A DNA stretch of 64,000 bases from Streptomyces mangrovisoli (GTDB taxonomy: Bacteria > Actinomycetota > Actinomycetes > Streptomycetales > Streptomycetaceae). The notes under the pieces are model-generated. The model was not told the origin of the DNA and did no database searches. It was given only the letters and a program-made list of their open reading frames with translations. The stretch spans positions 62,001 through 126,000 of the forward strand of contig NZ_LAVA02000015.1 in NCBI RefSeq assembly GCF_000974985.2, written 5' to 3'. Made by a program: the position numbers and the translations under genes. Below, in pieces: positions 16,597 through 25,849 of this stretch (its first letter is position 1; each line of letters starts with the position of its first letter).

Positions 16597-17834
16597 CGGT
16601 CCTCCTTGACCCTCAACGGCAGTACGGCCAGCACCCGCCAGCCGCCGTCCGCACGCGGACCCGCCTCGATCGTGCCACCGAGCGCGGCGGCCCGCTCCCG
16701 CATCCCGGCCAGGCCGTTGCCGCTGCCGCCCGCGTCGGCTCCGGCGGCGGCCGCGGGACCGTCGTCGTCGACCCGCAGGGACAGCGCCGAGCCGCTGTCG
16801 TCGCGGCCCACGCGCACCCGCGCGACCCGCGAACCCGAGTGCCGTACGACATTGGTGAGCGCCTCCTGCACGATACGGAAGGCCGCCAGGTCGGTGCCGG
16901 GGGCCAGCCGGGGCGGCTCACCCTCCACGGTGACCGTCAGACCGGCGCTCACCGCCTGCTCCACCAGTTCGGGGAGCCGGTCCAGGCCGGGCGCGGGCGT
17001 GCGGGGAGCGGCGCCGGGGGCGCGCAGGGTGTCGAGCACCTGCCGGACCTCGCCGAGGGCCTCCTTGCTCGCCGCCTTGATGGTCGTCAGGGCGGTCCGC
17101 GCCTGCTCCGGGTCGGAGTCGAGGAGGGCGAGCCCGACGCCGGCCTGGACGTTGATCACCGAGATGCTGTGGGCGAGCACGTCGTGCAGTTCGCGGGCGA
17201 TCCGCAGCCGCTCCTCGTCGGCGCGGCGCTGCGTCCTGCGGGCCCGCTCGGCGCGCTCCCGCGCCCACTGCTCGCGGCGGACCCGGGCGACCTCCGCGAA
17301 CGTCACGATCACCATGATCCAGGTGGTGACGACGATCTCCTGGTCGACCGAGCCGGGCCCGTCCCCGGCGGGCGGCAGCCACCGGTACAGCCATGCCGAC
17401 ACCAGCACCTGCGCCGCCCACAGCATCGCCACCGCGGTCCAGGCGGCCCGCCGGTGCCCGGCGACCACGGCGCTGAAGCAGGCCACCGCCACCGCCAGGA
17501 AGACCGGGCCGTAGGGGTATCCGGCGCCCAGGTAGACCGCGGTCGCGCCGGCGGTGCCGAACACGACGGCCACCGGGTGCCGGTGGCGCCACAGCAGCAG
17601 GCCCGACGCCACGATCAGCAGGACCCGCCCGAACGCGTCGAGCGGGGCCCGGTCGCCGTGCTGGAAGTGGGCCGAGAAGCCCGACCCGGCGAGCACGAAG
17701 AGGGTGAGCAGCACCGTGGAGCGCCACGGCCACCGCGAGCCGCGGGTCCCCTCGTCCGGCTCGCGATGCCACGGAGGGCCGTACCGCCGCCGCCACGGCG
17801 GCCCTCCACCGCCGGTCACCCGCTGCTCGTCCAT
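16593..17834 (-). CDS. Sensor histidine kinase, HisKA_3 type
   Basis: A 413-aa membrane sensor kinase. About 40 cytoplasmic residues precede four to five hydrophobic segments (residues about 38-180); after them a short coiled linker leads to the HisKA_3 dimerisation domain with phospho-His217 in RIARELHDVLAHS, and then an HATPase_c domain (NVVRHSGS, VDDDGPA, GNGLAGMRERAAALGG). No large extracellular sensor domain is present, so the signal is probably perceived in or near the membrane. The ATG at 17834 was chosen over the upstream start at 17891 because the preceding residues are unlike a coding N-terminus. It forms an operon with the response regulator. Confidence 0.93.
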   Translation of the reverse strand: MDEQRVTGGGGPPWRRRYGPPWHREPDEGTRGSRWPWRSTVLLTLFVLAGSGFSAHFQHGDRAPLDAFGRVLLIVASGLLLWRHRHPVAVVFGTAGATAVYLGAGYPYGPVFLAVAVACFSAVVAGHRRAAWTAVAMLWAAQVLVSAWLYRWLPPAGDGPGSVDQEIVVTTWIMVIVTFAEVARVRREQWARERAERARRTQRRADEERLRIARELHDVLAHSISVINVQAGVGLALLDSDPEQARTALTTIKAASKEALGEVRQVLDTLRAPGAAPRTPAPGLDRLPELVEQAVSAGLTVTVEGEPPRLAPGTDLAAFRIVQEALTNVVRHSGSRVARVRVGRDDSGSALSLRVDDDGPAAAAGADAGGSGNGLAGMRERAAALGGTIEAGPRADGGWRVLAVLPLRVKEDR

Positions 17835-17993
17835 GCCCGCCACGCTAGACGCCCGGCCCGCGCGACGACGTCCGCCGGGCGGGGTGATCACCTGTACTCC
17901 CCGGGAAGTACGCCGCCGGCCGGCGAGCGGTCGGCCGGGGCGGGGCGGCGCCTGGAGAGACCGCGGGCCGGTCGGCGGGTGGGGCCGGTTTCC

Positions 17994-18758
17994 TCAGTCG
18001 GGCGGGCGGGGGGTCGGGTCCTGCGGCGGCGCGTACACGAGGCCGACCCCGTGGGCGAGTTGGCCCGCCGCGTGACGGAAGAAGGGGCCGCGGTCCTCGA
18101 CCACGCGATGGAACTGGCCGAACAGCTCGAAGCCGACCAGCCCGTACAGCTGCGCCCACGCCGCGACCAGCGCGACCGCGGTCTCGGGCGGCAGATCCGG
18201 CGTGAGGTCGGCGGCCATCCGCTCGGCCTCGGGGCGCAGCGCGGCGGGCAGCGGGGGCCTCGCCAGGCCGTGGTCGCGCAGGGCGTCCCGCACGATGCCG
18301 ATCAGGACGAGCCCCACCCGGGCGGCGGGCGGGATCGTCTCCTCGGGTGCGGTGTAGCCGGGCACCGGCGAGCCGTAGATCAGGGCGTACTCGTGCGGAT
18401 GCCCGAGCGCCCAGGCCCGTACCGCCTCGCACACGGCGATCCACCGCTCGGCGGGCGCGGCCCCGTCGGCGCGCGCGAGGGCGGCCTCGGCGGACTCGCC
18501 GAGCGAGTCGTAGGCGTCGATGATGAGGGCGGTCAGCAGGTCGTCGCGGCTGGGGAAGTAGCGGTAGAGCGCGGAGGAGACCATGCCGAGTTCGCGGGCC
18601 ACGGCGCGCAGCGAGAGCTTGACGGCGCCCTCCGCGGCGAGTTGTCTGCGCGCCTCGTCCTTGATGGCGGCGGTGACTTCCACCCGGGCTCGCGCACGGG
18701 CGCCGAGGGAGGCGTTGCCGGAGCCGGCGGAGCTGGTGCTTCCTTGCGAGGTGCTCAT
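17994..18758 (-). CDS. TetR-family regulator with WHG-type C-terminal domain
   Basis: A 254-aa TetR repressor. Residues 25-75 form the HTH (LSLRAVARELGMVSSALYRYFPSRDDLLTAL, seen in segments), and the C-terminal ligand domain resembles the WHG/TetR_C_33 type, with WALGHPHEYALIYGSPVPGY. It is divergent from a deazaflavin-type nitroreductase. The shared 306-bp region holds an array of 13-bp palindromes related to AGAGCAsTGCTCT on both sides. That strongly suggests autoregulation and control of the nitroreductase. The inducing ligand is unknown. Confidence 0.92.
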   Translation of the reverse strand: MSTSQGSTSSAGSGNASLGARARARVEVTAAIKDEARRQLAAEGAVKLSLRAVARELGMVSSALYRYFPSRDDLLTALIIDAYDSLGESAEAALARADGAAPAERWIAVCEAVRAWALGHPHEYALIYGSPVPGYTAPEETIPPAARVGLVLIGIVRDALRDHGLARPPLPAALRPEAERMAADLTPDLPPETAVALVAAWAQLYGLVGFELFGQFHRVVEDRGPFFRHAAGQLAHGVGLVYAPPQDPTPRPPD

Positions 18759-18781
18759 GTCTGCGAGTGTTCCACGAAACC

Positions 18782-18832
18782 GGAGCAGTGCACACGGATC
18801 AGATCAGTGCTCTTATATGAGAGCGGTGCTTT
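18782..18832. promoter_or_regulatory. Operator array, tetR-proximal: three 13-bp sites at 19-bp spacing
   Basis: GGAGCAGTGCACA (18782), AGATCAGTGCTCT (18801) and AGAGCGGTGCTTT (18820) match the palindrome AGAGCAsTGCTCT at 10, 12 and 11 of 13 positions. Their starts are exactly 19 bp apart. They cover the region just upstream of the tetR start at 18758 and overlap an AT-rich stretch (tatatga) that could hold the tetR -10. Confidence 0.7.
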
Positions 18833-18933
18833 CTGGACGGGGCGGGGGCGAGGGGCAGGGGGCGGGGCCGAACCGGGAGCACCCCCTCGCCCGCACGCCA
18901 CACGGCGCCATCGGCACCCCCGCCAAAAAAAAG

Positions 18934-19037
18934 AGAGCACTGCTCTTGCTTTGGATCACCGATCTCCCGCACACTCTCCTTGAGCGAGAGCACTGCTCAC
19001 AAAAGAGAGCGGCAATCTCGCCACAGAGCACCGCTCA
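18934..19037. promoter_or_regulatory. Operator array, nitroreductase-proximal: three good sites plus two weak ones
   Basis: AGAGCACTGCTCT (18934-18946) is a perfect palindrome. AGAGCACTGCTCA (18987-18999) and AGAGCACCGCTCA (19025-19037) match at 12 and 11 of 13 positions. The latter two are 38 bp apart, and a degenerate copy (19006-19018) sits exactly halfway. Another weak copy lies 19 bp after the first, at 18953. The final site ends 27 bp before the nitroreductase ATG, close enough to block transcription or early elongation. Confidence 0.7.
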
Positions 19038-19064
19038 CCTTTTCGCTTCCAGGAGGAAGTAGCC

Positions 19065-19514
19065 ATGTCCACCCACGTGCAGAAGCCCGGCTGGTTCACC
19101 GTCAACGTCGCCAACCGGATCGTGGCCTGGTTCACCCGCCGTGGTCTCAGCCTGCGCGGCTCCCGGGTGCTCGCGGTCCGCGGCCGCAAGAGCGGTGAAT
19201 GGCGCACCACCCCCGTCAACCCGCTGACCCTGGACGGTCAGCGCTATCTCGTCGCCCCGCGCGGGCATGTGCAGTGGACGCACAACATGCGCGCGGCCGG
19301 CGGGGGCGAGCTGCGGCTCGGCAAGGGCGTCGAGGCGTTCTCGGCGACCGAGGTCGCCGACGCCGAGAAGGCGCCGATCCTGCGCGCCTACCTCAAGCAC
19401 TGGAAGGCCGAGGTCGGCGTCTTCTTCAACGGCGTCGGCCCCGACTCCTCGGACGAGGAGCTGCTCCGCATCGCCCCCGACCACCCGGTCTTCCGGATCA
19501 CGGCCGCGCACTGA
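19065..19514 (+). CDS. Deazaflavin (F420)-dependent nitroreductase-family protein
   Basis: A 149-aa single-domain split-barrel protein of the Ddn/deazaflavin-dependent nitroreductase family. It shows the usual pattern: N-terminal amphipathic segment GWFTVNVANRIVAWFTRRGL, then VLAVRGRKSGEWRTTPVNPL, YLVAPRGHVQWTHNMRAAG, and EVGVFFNGVGP. Members use reduced F420 to reduce quinones, nitro compounds and other xenobiotics. A strong AGGAGGAAG site precedes the ATG at 19065. It is controlled, by inference, by the divergent TetR gene through the operator array in the intergenic region. Confidence 0.93.
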   Translation: MSTHVQKPGWFTVNVANRIVAWFTRRGLSLRGSRVLAVRGRKSGEWRTTPVNPLTLDGQRYLVAPRGHVQWTHNMRAAGGGELRLGKGVEAFSATEVADAEKAPILRAYLKHWKAEVGVFFNGVGPDSSDEELLRIAPDHPVFRITAAH

Positions 19515-19525
19515 CGGCCACCGAA

Positions 19526-19578
19526 CCGGGCGACCCCCGGCCGATCAGCTCTCGACTGATCGGCCGGGGGTCGCCCGG
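19526..19578. terminator. Long bidirectional terminator hairpin
   Basis: Perfect 23-bp arms (19526-19548 and 19556-19578) around a 7-nt loop (ctctcga), starting 11 bp after the nitroreductase stop. It lies between convergent genes and so can stop transcription from both sides. Beyond it, 19608-19672 is a degenerate repeat of about 30 bp containing ggggactgccc and cggctcaggg. Confidence 0.88.
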
Positions 19579-19702
19579 CTGTCGTCGGCTGCGCTGCCGA
19601 GGGCCCTCGGCCGGGGACTGCCCCGGCTCAGGGCCGCCCGGCCGGGGACTGCCCGGCTCAGGGACGCCCGTCTGAGGACGCCCGGGCCGGAACGACCGGC
19701 CG

Positions 19703-21034
19703 CTACGAGCTGACCGCGTCCTGCGATCCCCCCTGCGTCCCGTCCTGGGGACCCTCCTGCGCGGTCCCGGGCTCCTCGCCGGGACTGGCCTCCGCCGTCT
19801 CGGTCTCCGGCGCGGCCGCGACGGCCGGCCGGCGGTCCAGGGCGACCAGGGCGCGGTGCGCCATCGGGTGGGTGCGGACCAGCTCGCCCAGGGTCGTCGC
19901 ACCCCGGGTGATGTCCTTGAACGCCTTCCATGCGGGCCGGAACCCGGTCAGCACCGCGTGGAAGATGCCGGGCCGGCGCTCGAACGCCGCGAGCATCCGC
20001 TTGCCGATGCTCATCTCGACGCCGAGCCCGGCCTTGATGGCGAACGCGTAGTTCAGCGCCTGGCGCCGGGTGTCCACCGCGTCGTGCGCCTCCGCGATGC
20101 GGACCGCCCACTCGCCCGCGAGCCGTCCCGAGCGCAGCGCGAACGAGATGCCCTCCCGGGTCCACGGCTCCAGCAGGCCGGCCGCGTCACCGCACACCAG
20201 CACCCGGCCGCGGGACAGCGGCGAGTCGTCGGCCCGGCAGCGGGTCAAGTGACCCGAGGAGATGGCCGGTTCGAAGCCGGCGAGGCCGAGCCGGGCGATG
20301 AAGTCCTCGAGGTAGCGCTTGGTCGCCGCGCCTTCGCCACGCGCCGAGATGACGCCGACGGTGAGGGTGTCGCCCTTGGGGAAGACCCAGCCGTAGCTGC
20401 CGGGCATCGGGCCCCAGTCGATGAGGACCCGGCCCTTCCAGTCCTCCGCGACGGTCTCCGGCACCGGGATCTCGGCCTCCAGGCCGAGGTCGACCTGGTC
20501 CAGCTTCACGCCGACATGGGCTCCTATGCGGCTGGCGCTGCCGTCGGCGCCGACCACGGCCCGCGCGAGGATCGTCTCGCCGCCCTGGAGCACGACGGCG
20601 ACCGAACGGCGGTCCGGCACCGCCGAGCCGTGCTGCTCGACGCGCTGCACGGTGACGCCCGTGCGCAGTTCGGCGCCCGCCTTCTGCGCGTGCTCGACCA
20701 GCTGCTGGTCGAACTCGGGCCGGTTGATCAGCCCGAAGAGCATCTGCCGGGACCGGCGCGTCCGGGTGAAGCGGCCGTTGTTGGAGAAGGTCACCGCGTG
20801 CACCCGGTCCTGCAGCGGCAGCTCGAAGCCGGGTGGCAGGGCGTCGCGGGAGGGGCCGATGATGCCGCCGCCGCACGTTTTGTACCGGGGCAGTTCGGCC
20901 TTCTCCAGCAACAGCACGCGCCGTCCCGCGACCGCCGCCGCATACGCGGCCGAAGCCCCTGCCGGGCCCGCGCCCACCACGACGACGTCCCACACCTGCC
21001 GCACGTCGTCCGCCGAAGAGTTCTCGCTGCTCAC
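19703..21034 (-). CDS. Geranylgeranyl reductase-family FAD-dependent oxidoreductase
   Basis: A 443-aa flavoprotein. The Rossmann FAD fold is near the N-terminus (VVVGAGPAGASAAYAAAVAG, about 17-36), followed by PRYKTCGGGIIG typical of geranylgeranyl-reductase and digeranylglycerophospholipid-reductase relatives, then RAVVGADGSASRIG and the second FAD motif VLVCGDAAGLLEPWTREGISFAL. The C-terminal about 40 residues are a Gln/Gly/Asp-rich tail, probably disordered. The family reduces isoprenoid double bonds (menaquinone or polyprenyl side chains). In Streptomyces a copy commonly lies near respiratory genes, but none are adjacent here, so the substrate is open. Confidence 0.88.
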   Translation of the reverse strand: MSSENSSADDVRQVWDVVVVGAGPAGASAAYAAAVAGRRVLLLEKAELPRYKTCGGGIIGPSRDALPPGFELPLQDRVHAVTFSNNGRFTRTRRSRQMLFGLINRPEFDQQLVEHAQKAGAELRTGVTVQRVEQHGSAVPDRRSVAVVLQGGETILARAVVGADGSASRIGAHVGVKLDQVDLGLEAEIPVPETVAEDWKGRVLIDWGPMPGSYGWVFPKGDTLTVGVISARGEGAATKRYLEDFIARLGLAGFEPAISSGHLTRCRADDSPLSRGRVLVCGDAAGLLEPWTREGISFALRSGRLAGEWAVRIAEAHDAVDTRRQALNYAFAIKAGLGVEMSIGKRMLAAFERRPGIFHAVLTGFRPAWKAFKDITRGATTLGELVRTHPMAHRALVALDRRPAVAAAPETETAEASPGEEPGTAQEGPQDGTQGGSQDAVSS

Positions 21035-21271
21035 GATGGTCCGCTGCTCCCGATCACAGTGCCTGCCGCTGCTGTCTCCCGCATCCTACGGCGGCCCTCG
21101 ATCAACCCGCTGTGGGAGGATCGGGGACCGTATGCGCCGCGCACGCCGGGGTGGGCGTACGCTCGCACGATCACAGGAACACGGAAGTGCGCGAGCGCTC
21201 CGCACTGCCAGGTCATGCGGGGCGTTCGCCGTACTCATCTGTACAACGTCGCACCCACAAGGAGCGTGCCC

Positions 21272-22627
21272 ATGTCGTCGAATCCGGTCGCGGAGACCGT
21301 CGCCTCGCTGATGCCCCGGGCCAAGGCGGAGCTCGCCGAGCTGGTGGCCTTCCGGTCGGTGGCGGACTTCGACCAGTTCCCGCGGAGCGAGAGCGAGGGC
21401 GCCGCGAACTGGGTCGCCGACGCGCTGCGCACCGAGGGCTTCGAGGACGTGGCCGTGCTCGACACCCCCGACGGCACGCAGTCGGTCTACGGCTACCTGC
21501 CCGGCCCGGAGGGCGCGCGGACGGTTCTGCTGTACGCGCACTACGACGTGCAGCCGCCGCTGGACGAGGCCGGCTGGACCACTCCCCCGTTCGAGCTGAC
21601 CGAGCGCGACGGCCGCTGGTACGGCCGTGGCTCCGCGGACTGCAAGGGCGGTGTGATCATGCACCTGCTGGCGCTGCGCGCGCTGAAGGCGAACGGCGGT
21701 GTGCCGGTCAATGTCAAGGTGATCGCCGAGGGTTCCGAGGAGCAGGGCACGGGCGGCCTGGAGCGGTACGCCGAGGCGCACCCCGAGCTGCTGACGGCGG
21801 ACGCGATCGTGATCGGCGATTCGGGCAACTTCCGGGTGGGCCTGCCGACGGTGACCACCACGCTGCGGGGCATGACCCTGGTGCGGGTGCAGATCGACAC
21901 CCTCCAGGGCAACCTGCACTCCGGGCAGTTCGGCGGGGCCGCGCCCGACGCGCTGGCGGCGCTGGTGCGGGTCCTCGACTCGCTGCGGGCCGAGGACGGT
22001 TCGACCACGGTCGACGGTCTCGACGGCGGTGCGGCGTGGGAGGGCCTGCAGTACGACGACGCGCAGTTCCGGCGGGACGCGAAGGTGCTCGACGGCGTGG
22101 AGCTGATCGGTTCCGGTACGGTCGCCGACCGGATCTGGGCCCGTCCGGCGGTCACGGTGCTCGGCATCGACTGCCCGCCGGTGGTGGGCGCGACCCCGTC
22201 GGTGCAGGCGGGCGCGCGGGCGCTGGTGAGCCTCAGGGTGCCGCCGGGCATCGACGCGGCGGAGGCCGGCAAGCTGCTCCAGGCGCATCTGGAGGCGCAC
22301 ACGCCGTGGGGCGCCCGGGTGAGCACCGAGCTGATCGGGCAGGGGCAGGCGTTCCAGGCCGACACCACCAGCCCGGCGTACCAGGCGATGGCCGACGCGA
22401 TGGCGGTGGCCTACCCGGGTGAGGAGATGCAGTACGCCGGTCAGGGCGGGTCGATCCCGCTGTGCAACACCCTCGGCACGCTCTACCCGGAGGCGGAGAT
22501 CCTGCTGATCGGCCTGAGCGAGCCGGAGGCGCAGATCCACGCGCTGAACGAGAGCGTGTCTCCTGAGGAGTTGGAGCGGCTGTCGGTGGCGGAGGCGCTG
22601 TTCCTGCGCAACTACGCGGCGGGCTGA
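21272..22627 (+). CDS. M20-family dipeptidase
   Basis: A 451-aa zinc metallopeptidase of the CNDP-like dipeptidase group. It has the metal-site motifs LLYAHYDVQPP, GRGSADCKGGVIMHLLAL and EGSEEQGTGG, the dimerisation-domain segment GNLHSGQFGGAAPD, and the C-terminal IHALNESVS motif with the last metal His. The substrate is likely dipeptides, including D-amino-acid or cysteinyl-glycine types; specificity cannot be judged. AAGGAG precedes the ATG at 21272. Its position just before the oligopeptide importer is compatible with peptide utilisation, although the two run in opposite directions. Confidence 0.92.
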   Translation: MSSNPVAETVASLMPRAKAELAELVAFRSVADFDQFPRSESEGAANWVADALRTEGFEDVAVLDTPDGTQSVYGYLPGPEGARTVLLYAHYDVQPPLDEAGWTTPPFELTERDGRWYGRGSADCKGGVIMHLLALRALKANGGVPVNVKVIAEGSEEQGTGGLERYAEAHPELLTADAIVIGDSGNFRVGLPTVTTTLRGMTLVRVQIDTLQGNLHSGQFGGAAPDALAALVRVLDSLRAEDGSTTVDGLDGGAAWEGLQYDDAQFRRDAKVLDGVELIGSGTVADRIWARPAVTVLGIDCPPVVGATPSVQAGARALVSLRVPPGIDAAEAGKLLQAHLEAHTPWGARVSTELIGQGQAFQADTTSPAYQAMADAMAVAYPGEEMQYAGQGGSIPLCNTLGTLYPEAEILLIGLSEPEAQIHALNESVSPEELERLSVAEALFLRNYAAG

Positions 22628-22640
22628 GCCGGTTGGTCCA

Positions 22641-22682
22641 CGACACCGGGCGGTCGGGTGGGTTCCCGGCCGCCCGGTGTCG
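22641..22682. terminator. Bidirectional terminator between dipeptidase and opp operon
   Basis: Perfect 13-bp arms (cgacaccgggcgg at 22641-22653 and its complement at 22670-22682) with a 16-nt loop, located between the ends of two convergent transcripts. Confidence 0.75.
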
Positions 22683-22746
22683 CGTCCGGGGCGGCGAGGC
22701 CGCGCCGACCGCCCCGCAGCACGACCCGCCCTACGGCACGACCGCC

Positions 22747-23817
22747 CTACAGCAGGGTCACGTTCCGGGCGTAGTGGCAGGCGACCGGGTTGCCGCCGCC
22801 GCGGTCGACCAGGGCGGGCACCTCCTCGACGCAGGCGGTGCGTTCGCTGTCGGTGAGGTGCCGGGCGAAGGTGGGGCAGCGGGTGCGGAAGCGGCAGCCG
22901 CTGGGCGGGCGTACGGGGCTCGGCACGTCGCCCTGGACGGTGATGCGGGTGCGGGCGCGTTCCTTGCGCGGGTCGGGCAGCGGGATCGCGGAGACCAGGG
23001 CCTGGGTGTAGGGGTGCGCGGGGCGGGCGAACAGTTCGCGGGCGGGTGCGATCTCGACGAGGCGGCCCAGGTACATGACGGCGACCCGGCGGGCGACGTG
23101 CCGCATCACGGACAGGTCGTGGGCCACGAAGAGGAACGACAGGCCGAGTTCGCTCTGGAGGTCCATCAGCAGGTTGAGGACGCCGGCCTGGATGGAGACG
23201 TCGAGGGCGGAGACCGGCTCGTCTAGCACGATCACCTTGGGGTGCAGGGCCAACGCCCGTGCGATGCCGATGCGTTGGCGCTGGCCGCCGGAGAACTCGT
23301 GGGCGAAGCGGTTGCCGTGCTCGGGGTTGAGGCCGACGAGGCGCAGCAGTTCGCGGACCTCGTCCTTGGCTCCGGGACCGTAACGGCCGTGGATGCGCAG
23401 GGGTTCGGCGACGATCTCGTGGACGGAGATGCGCGGGTCGAGCGAGGCGTAGGGGTCCTGGAAGACGATCTGGAGTTCGCGGCGCAGGGGCCGCATCCGG
23501 CGTCTGTCGAGTGCGGTGAGGTCGCGGCCGCGGTAGCGGACCCGGCCGGAGGTGGCGGTCTCCAGGTTGAGCACGGTGCGTGCGACGGTCGTCTTGCCGG
23601 AGCCGGACTCGCCGACGAGGCCGAGGGTCTCGTTCTCGAACAGGTCGAAGGAGACCCCGCAGACGGCGTGCAGGTCGCCGACGCGGCGGCGCACCACGCC
23701 GCGGGACATGACGGGGAAGTGCTTGACGAGGTCGCGTACCTGGAGCACGGGTTCGCTGGTGCCGCCGTGTCCGGCGAGCGGCGGCAGGGCTGCGGCGGCG
23801 GGCTCGGACCGGGTCAT
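22747..23817 (-). CDS. Oligopeptide ABC transporter ATP-binding protein, OppF type
   Basis: A 356-aa ATPase of the peptide/nickel ABC import family. It shows Walker [13 protein letters not shown] (about residues 69-80), the OppF-typical [18 protein letters not shown]-loop region, signature [16 protein letters not shown], Walker [15 protein letters not shown], and the C-terminal oligopeptide domain with the CRFRTRCP Cys cluster (four Cys in total), which in relatives binds a metal or [4Fe-4S]. It is last in the operon, with a 4-nt ATGA overlap to the preceding ATPase. It acts with the OppD-type partner at the cytoplasmic face. Confidence 0.95.
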   Translation of the reverse strand: MTRSEPAAAALPPLAGHGGTSEPVLQVRDLVKHFPVMSRGVVRRRVGDLHAVCGVSFDLFENETLGLVGESGSGKTTVARTVLNLETATSGRVRYRGRDLTALDRRRMRPLRRELQIVFQDPYASLDPRISVHEIVAEPLRIHGRYGPGAKDEVRELLRLVGLNPEHGNRFAHEFSGGQRQRIGIARALALHPKVIVLDEPVSALDVSIQAGVLNLLMDLQSELGLSFLFVAHDLSVMRHVARRVAVMYLGRLVEIAPARELFARPAHPYTQALVSAIPLPDPRKERARTRITVQGDVPSPVRPPSGCRFRTRCPTFARHLTDSERTACVEEVPALVDRGGGNPVACHYARNVTLL

Positions 23818-24932
23818 ACGGTGTCCTTTGGCGGCTCGTCGGGGGTGGTGGCGTCGGCGTAGCGGGCGAGGGCCTCGGCGTCGGCGCCGACGGTGTCGAA
23901 GACGTCCTCGGCGCCGGTGTCCGCGAGTTCGGCGGCGAAGTGGCAGGCGCTGAAGTGGGGTTCGGGGCCGACGGGGCGCAGCGCCGGTTCGGTGTCGTCG
24001 CAGGTGTCGCGGCGCAGGGGGCAGCGGGGCGCGAAGGGGCAGCCCGGCGGGAGGTTCAGCAGGGACGGCGGCGAGCCGGTGATGGGCGTGAGGCGTTCCT
24101 CGTCGCGGTCGAGGCGGGGCAGGGAGCCCAGCAGGCCGAGGGTGTAGGGCATCCGGGGGGTGTAGAAGATGTCCTCGACGGAGCCGGTCTCCACGATCCG
24201 TCCGGCGTACATGACGGCGACGCGGTCGGTGTGGCCGGCGACGACGCCGAGGTCGTGGGTGATGAGGACGAGCGCGGCGCCGGTCTCGGCGCGGGCGGTC
24301 TGGAGGGCTTCGAGGATCTGGGCCTGGACGGTGACGTCGAGGGCGGTGGTGGGTTCGTCGGCGATGATGACGTCGGGGTCGTTGGCCATGGCGATGGCGA
24401 TGACGACGCGCTGGCGCATACCGCCGGAGAGTTCGTGCGGGTAGGCGTCGACGCGGCGTTCGGGGCCGGGGATGCCGACGGTGCCGAGGAGTTCGACGGC
24501 GCGGGCGCGGGCGGTGCGCCGGTTCAGGCCGGGGTGGTGGCGCTGGAGGGTCTCGGTGATCTGGTGGCCGACGGTGTGGACGGGGTTGAGGGAGGTCATC
24601 GGGTCCTGGAAGATCATGGCGATGCCGCTGCCGCGCAGGTCGGAGAGGCGGGCGTCGGACAGCCCGAGCAGTTCGGTGCCCTCGAAGCGCACGGAGCCGC
24701 CGACGCGGGCGGTGCCGGGCAGCAGGCCCATGACGGCGAGGGCGGTGACGGACTTGCCGGAGCCGGACTCGCCGACGATGCCGAGGGACTCGCCGCGGTC
24801 GAGGCGGTAGCCGACGCCGCGTACGGCGCGCACGGTGCCGTCCTCGGTGGGGAACTCCACGGTGAGGCCGTCGACTTCGAGGACGGCGTCGGTGACGGGC
24901 ACGTCGCGCACCCCATGGCTGGTGGTGGTCAC
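23814..24932 (-). CDS. Oligopeptide ABC transporter ATP-binding protein, OppD type
   Basis: A 372-aa ATPase. The GTG at 24932 overlaps the permease stop by 4 nt (GTGA). It has Walker [35 protein letters not shown], signature [16 protein letters not shown], Walker [17 protein letters not shown], and the C-terminal oligopeptide module with [14 protein letters not shown]. About 45 acidic residues after the last Cys ([12 protein letters not shown] onward) form an extra tail. It pairs with the OppF-type protein to power import. Confidence 0.95.
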   Translation of the reverse strand: MTTTSHGVRDVPVTDAVLEVDGLTVEFPTEDGTVRAVRGVGYRLDRGESLGIVGESGSGKSVTALAVMGLLPGTARVGGSVRFEGTELLGLSDARLSDLRGSGIAMIFQDPMTSLNPVHTVGHQITETLQRHHPGLNRRTARARAVELLGTVGIPGPERRVDAYPHELSGGMRQRVVIAIAMANDPDVIIADEPTTALDVTVQAQILEALQTARAETGAALVLITHDLGVVAGHTDRVAVMYAGRIVETGSVEDIFYTPRMPYTLGLLGSLPRLDRDEERLTPITGSPPSLLNLPPGCPFAPRCPLRRDTCDDTEPALRPVGPEPHFSACHFAAELADTGAEDVFDTVGADAEALARYADATTPDEPPKDTV

Positions 24933-25849
24933 TGGCGCACCCTTTGCTGGCGGGGGTCGAAGGCGTCGCGCAGCCCGTCGCCGATGAAGTTGATGGTCAG
25001 GGCGATGGCGATGATGAAGGCGCCGGGGATGTAGAAGAGCCACGGCCGGGTGTCGACGGCGGTCTGCGCCTGGGAGACGAGCAGGCCGAGGGAGGTGTCG
25101 GGCGGCTGCACGCCGAAGCCGACGAAGGACAGGGCGGTCTCGGTGAGGATGCCGGTGGCCACCAGGACGGTCGCGTTGACGATGATCGGGCCGAGCGCGT
25201 TGGGCAGCAGGTGGCGGAGGATGATCCGGGTGTCGGAGGCGCCGAGGGCGCGTGCCGCCTCCACGAACTCCTTCTCGCGCAGCGACAGTACGGTGGAGCG
25301 CACCACGCGGGCGACGTAGGCCCAGGTGAGTCCGGCGATGACGGCGGCGATCCAGTACCAGGAGCCGCCGCTGCGCGAGGAGATGACGAGGGCGATCGCG
25401 AACAGCGGCAGGGTGAGGACGAGATCGGCGACGCGCATCATGACGGCGTCGACGAGGCCGCGGTAGAAGCCGGCGACGGCTCCCCAGACGGCGCCGACGG
25501 CGGTGGAGCCGAGCGCGATGAGGATGGCGACCTTGAGGGAGGTCTGGGTGCCGCGCATGACCTGGGCGTAGGCGTCGTATCCGGAGGAGTCGGTGCCGAA
25601 CGGGTGCTTCCGGGAAGGGGCCTGGGAGTTGTCCGGGGTGAACTTGGCGTAGGAGTAGTGCCACAGGTGCGGTCCGACGAACGCCCACAGCACGATCAGC
25701 ACGAACACCACGAGGCTGGCCATGGCGGCGCGGTGGCGGGCGAAGCGGCGCAGCACGAGCCGGGTCTGGCTGCGCTGCTCGACGGTGAACTCGTGTTCCC
25801 GGGCGGGCCGTCGGGAGTCCGCGGCCCCGGGTGCGTCGATCTCAGTCAT
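24929..25849 (-). CDS. Oligopeptide ABC transporter permease, OppC type
   Basis: A 306-aa inner-membrane permease. An N-terminal OppC_N segment ([24 protein letters not shown]) and [25 protein letters not shown] lead to the BPD_transp_1 domain with five further helices. The cytoplasmic EAA loop is [28 protein letters not shown]. The gene overlaps OppB by 8 nt and OppD by 4 nt. It forms the translocation pore with OppB. Confidence 0.95.
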   Translation of the reverse strand: MTEIDAPGAADSRRPAREHEFTVEQRSQTRLVLRRFARHRAAMASLVVFVLIVLWAFVGPHLWHYSYAKFTPDNSQAPSRKHPFGTDSSGYDAYAQVMRGTQTSLKVAILIALGSTAVGAVWGAVAGFYRGLVDAVMMRVADLVLTLPLFAIALVISSRSGGSWYWIAAVIAGLTWAYVARVVRSTVLSLREKEFVEAARALGASDTRIILRHLLPNALGPIIVNATVLVATGILTETALSFVGFGVQPPDTSLGLLVSQAQTAVDTRPWLFYIPGAFIIAIALTINFIGDGLRDAFDPRQQRVRQ

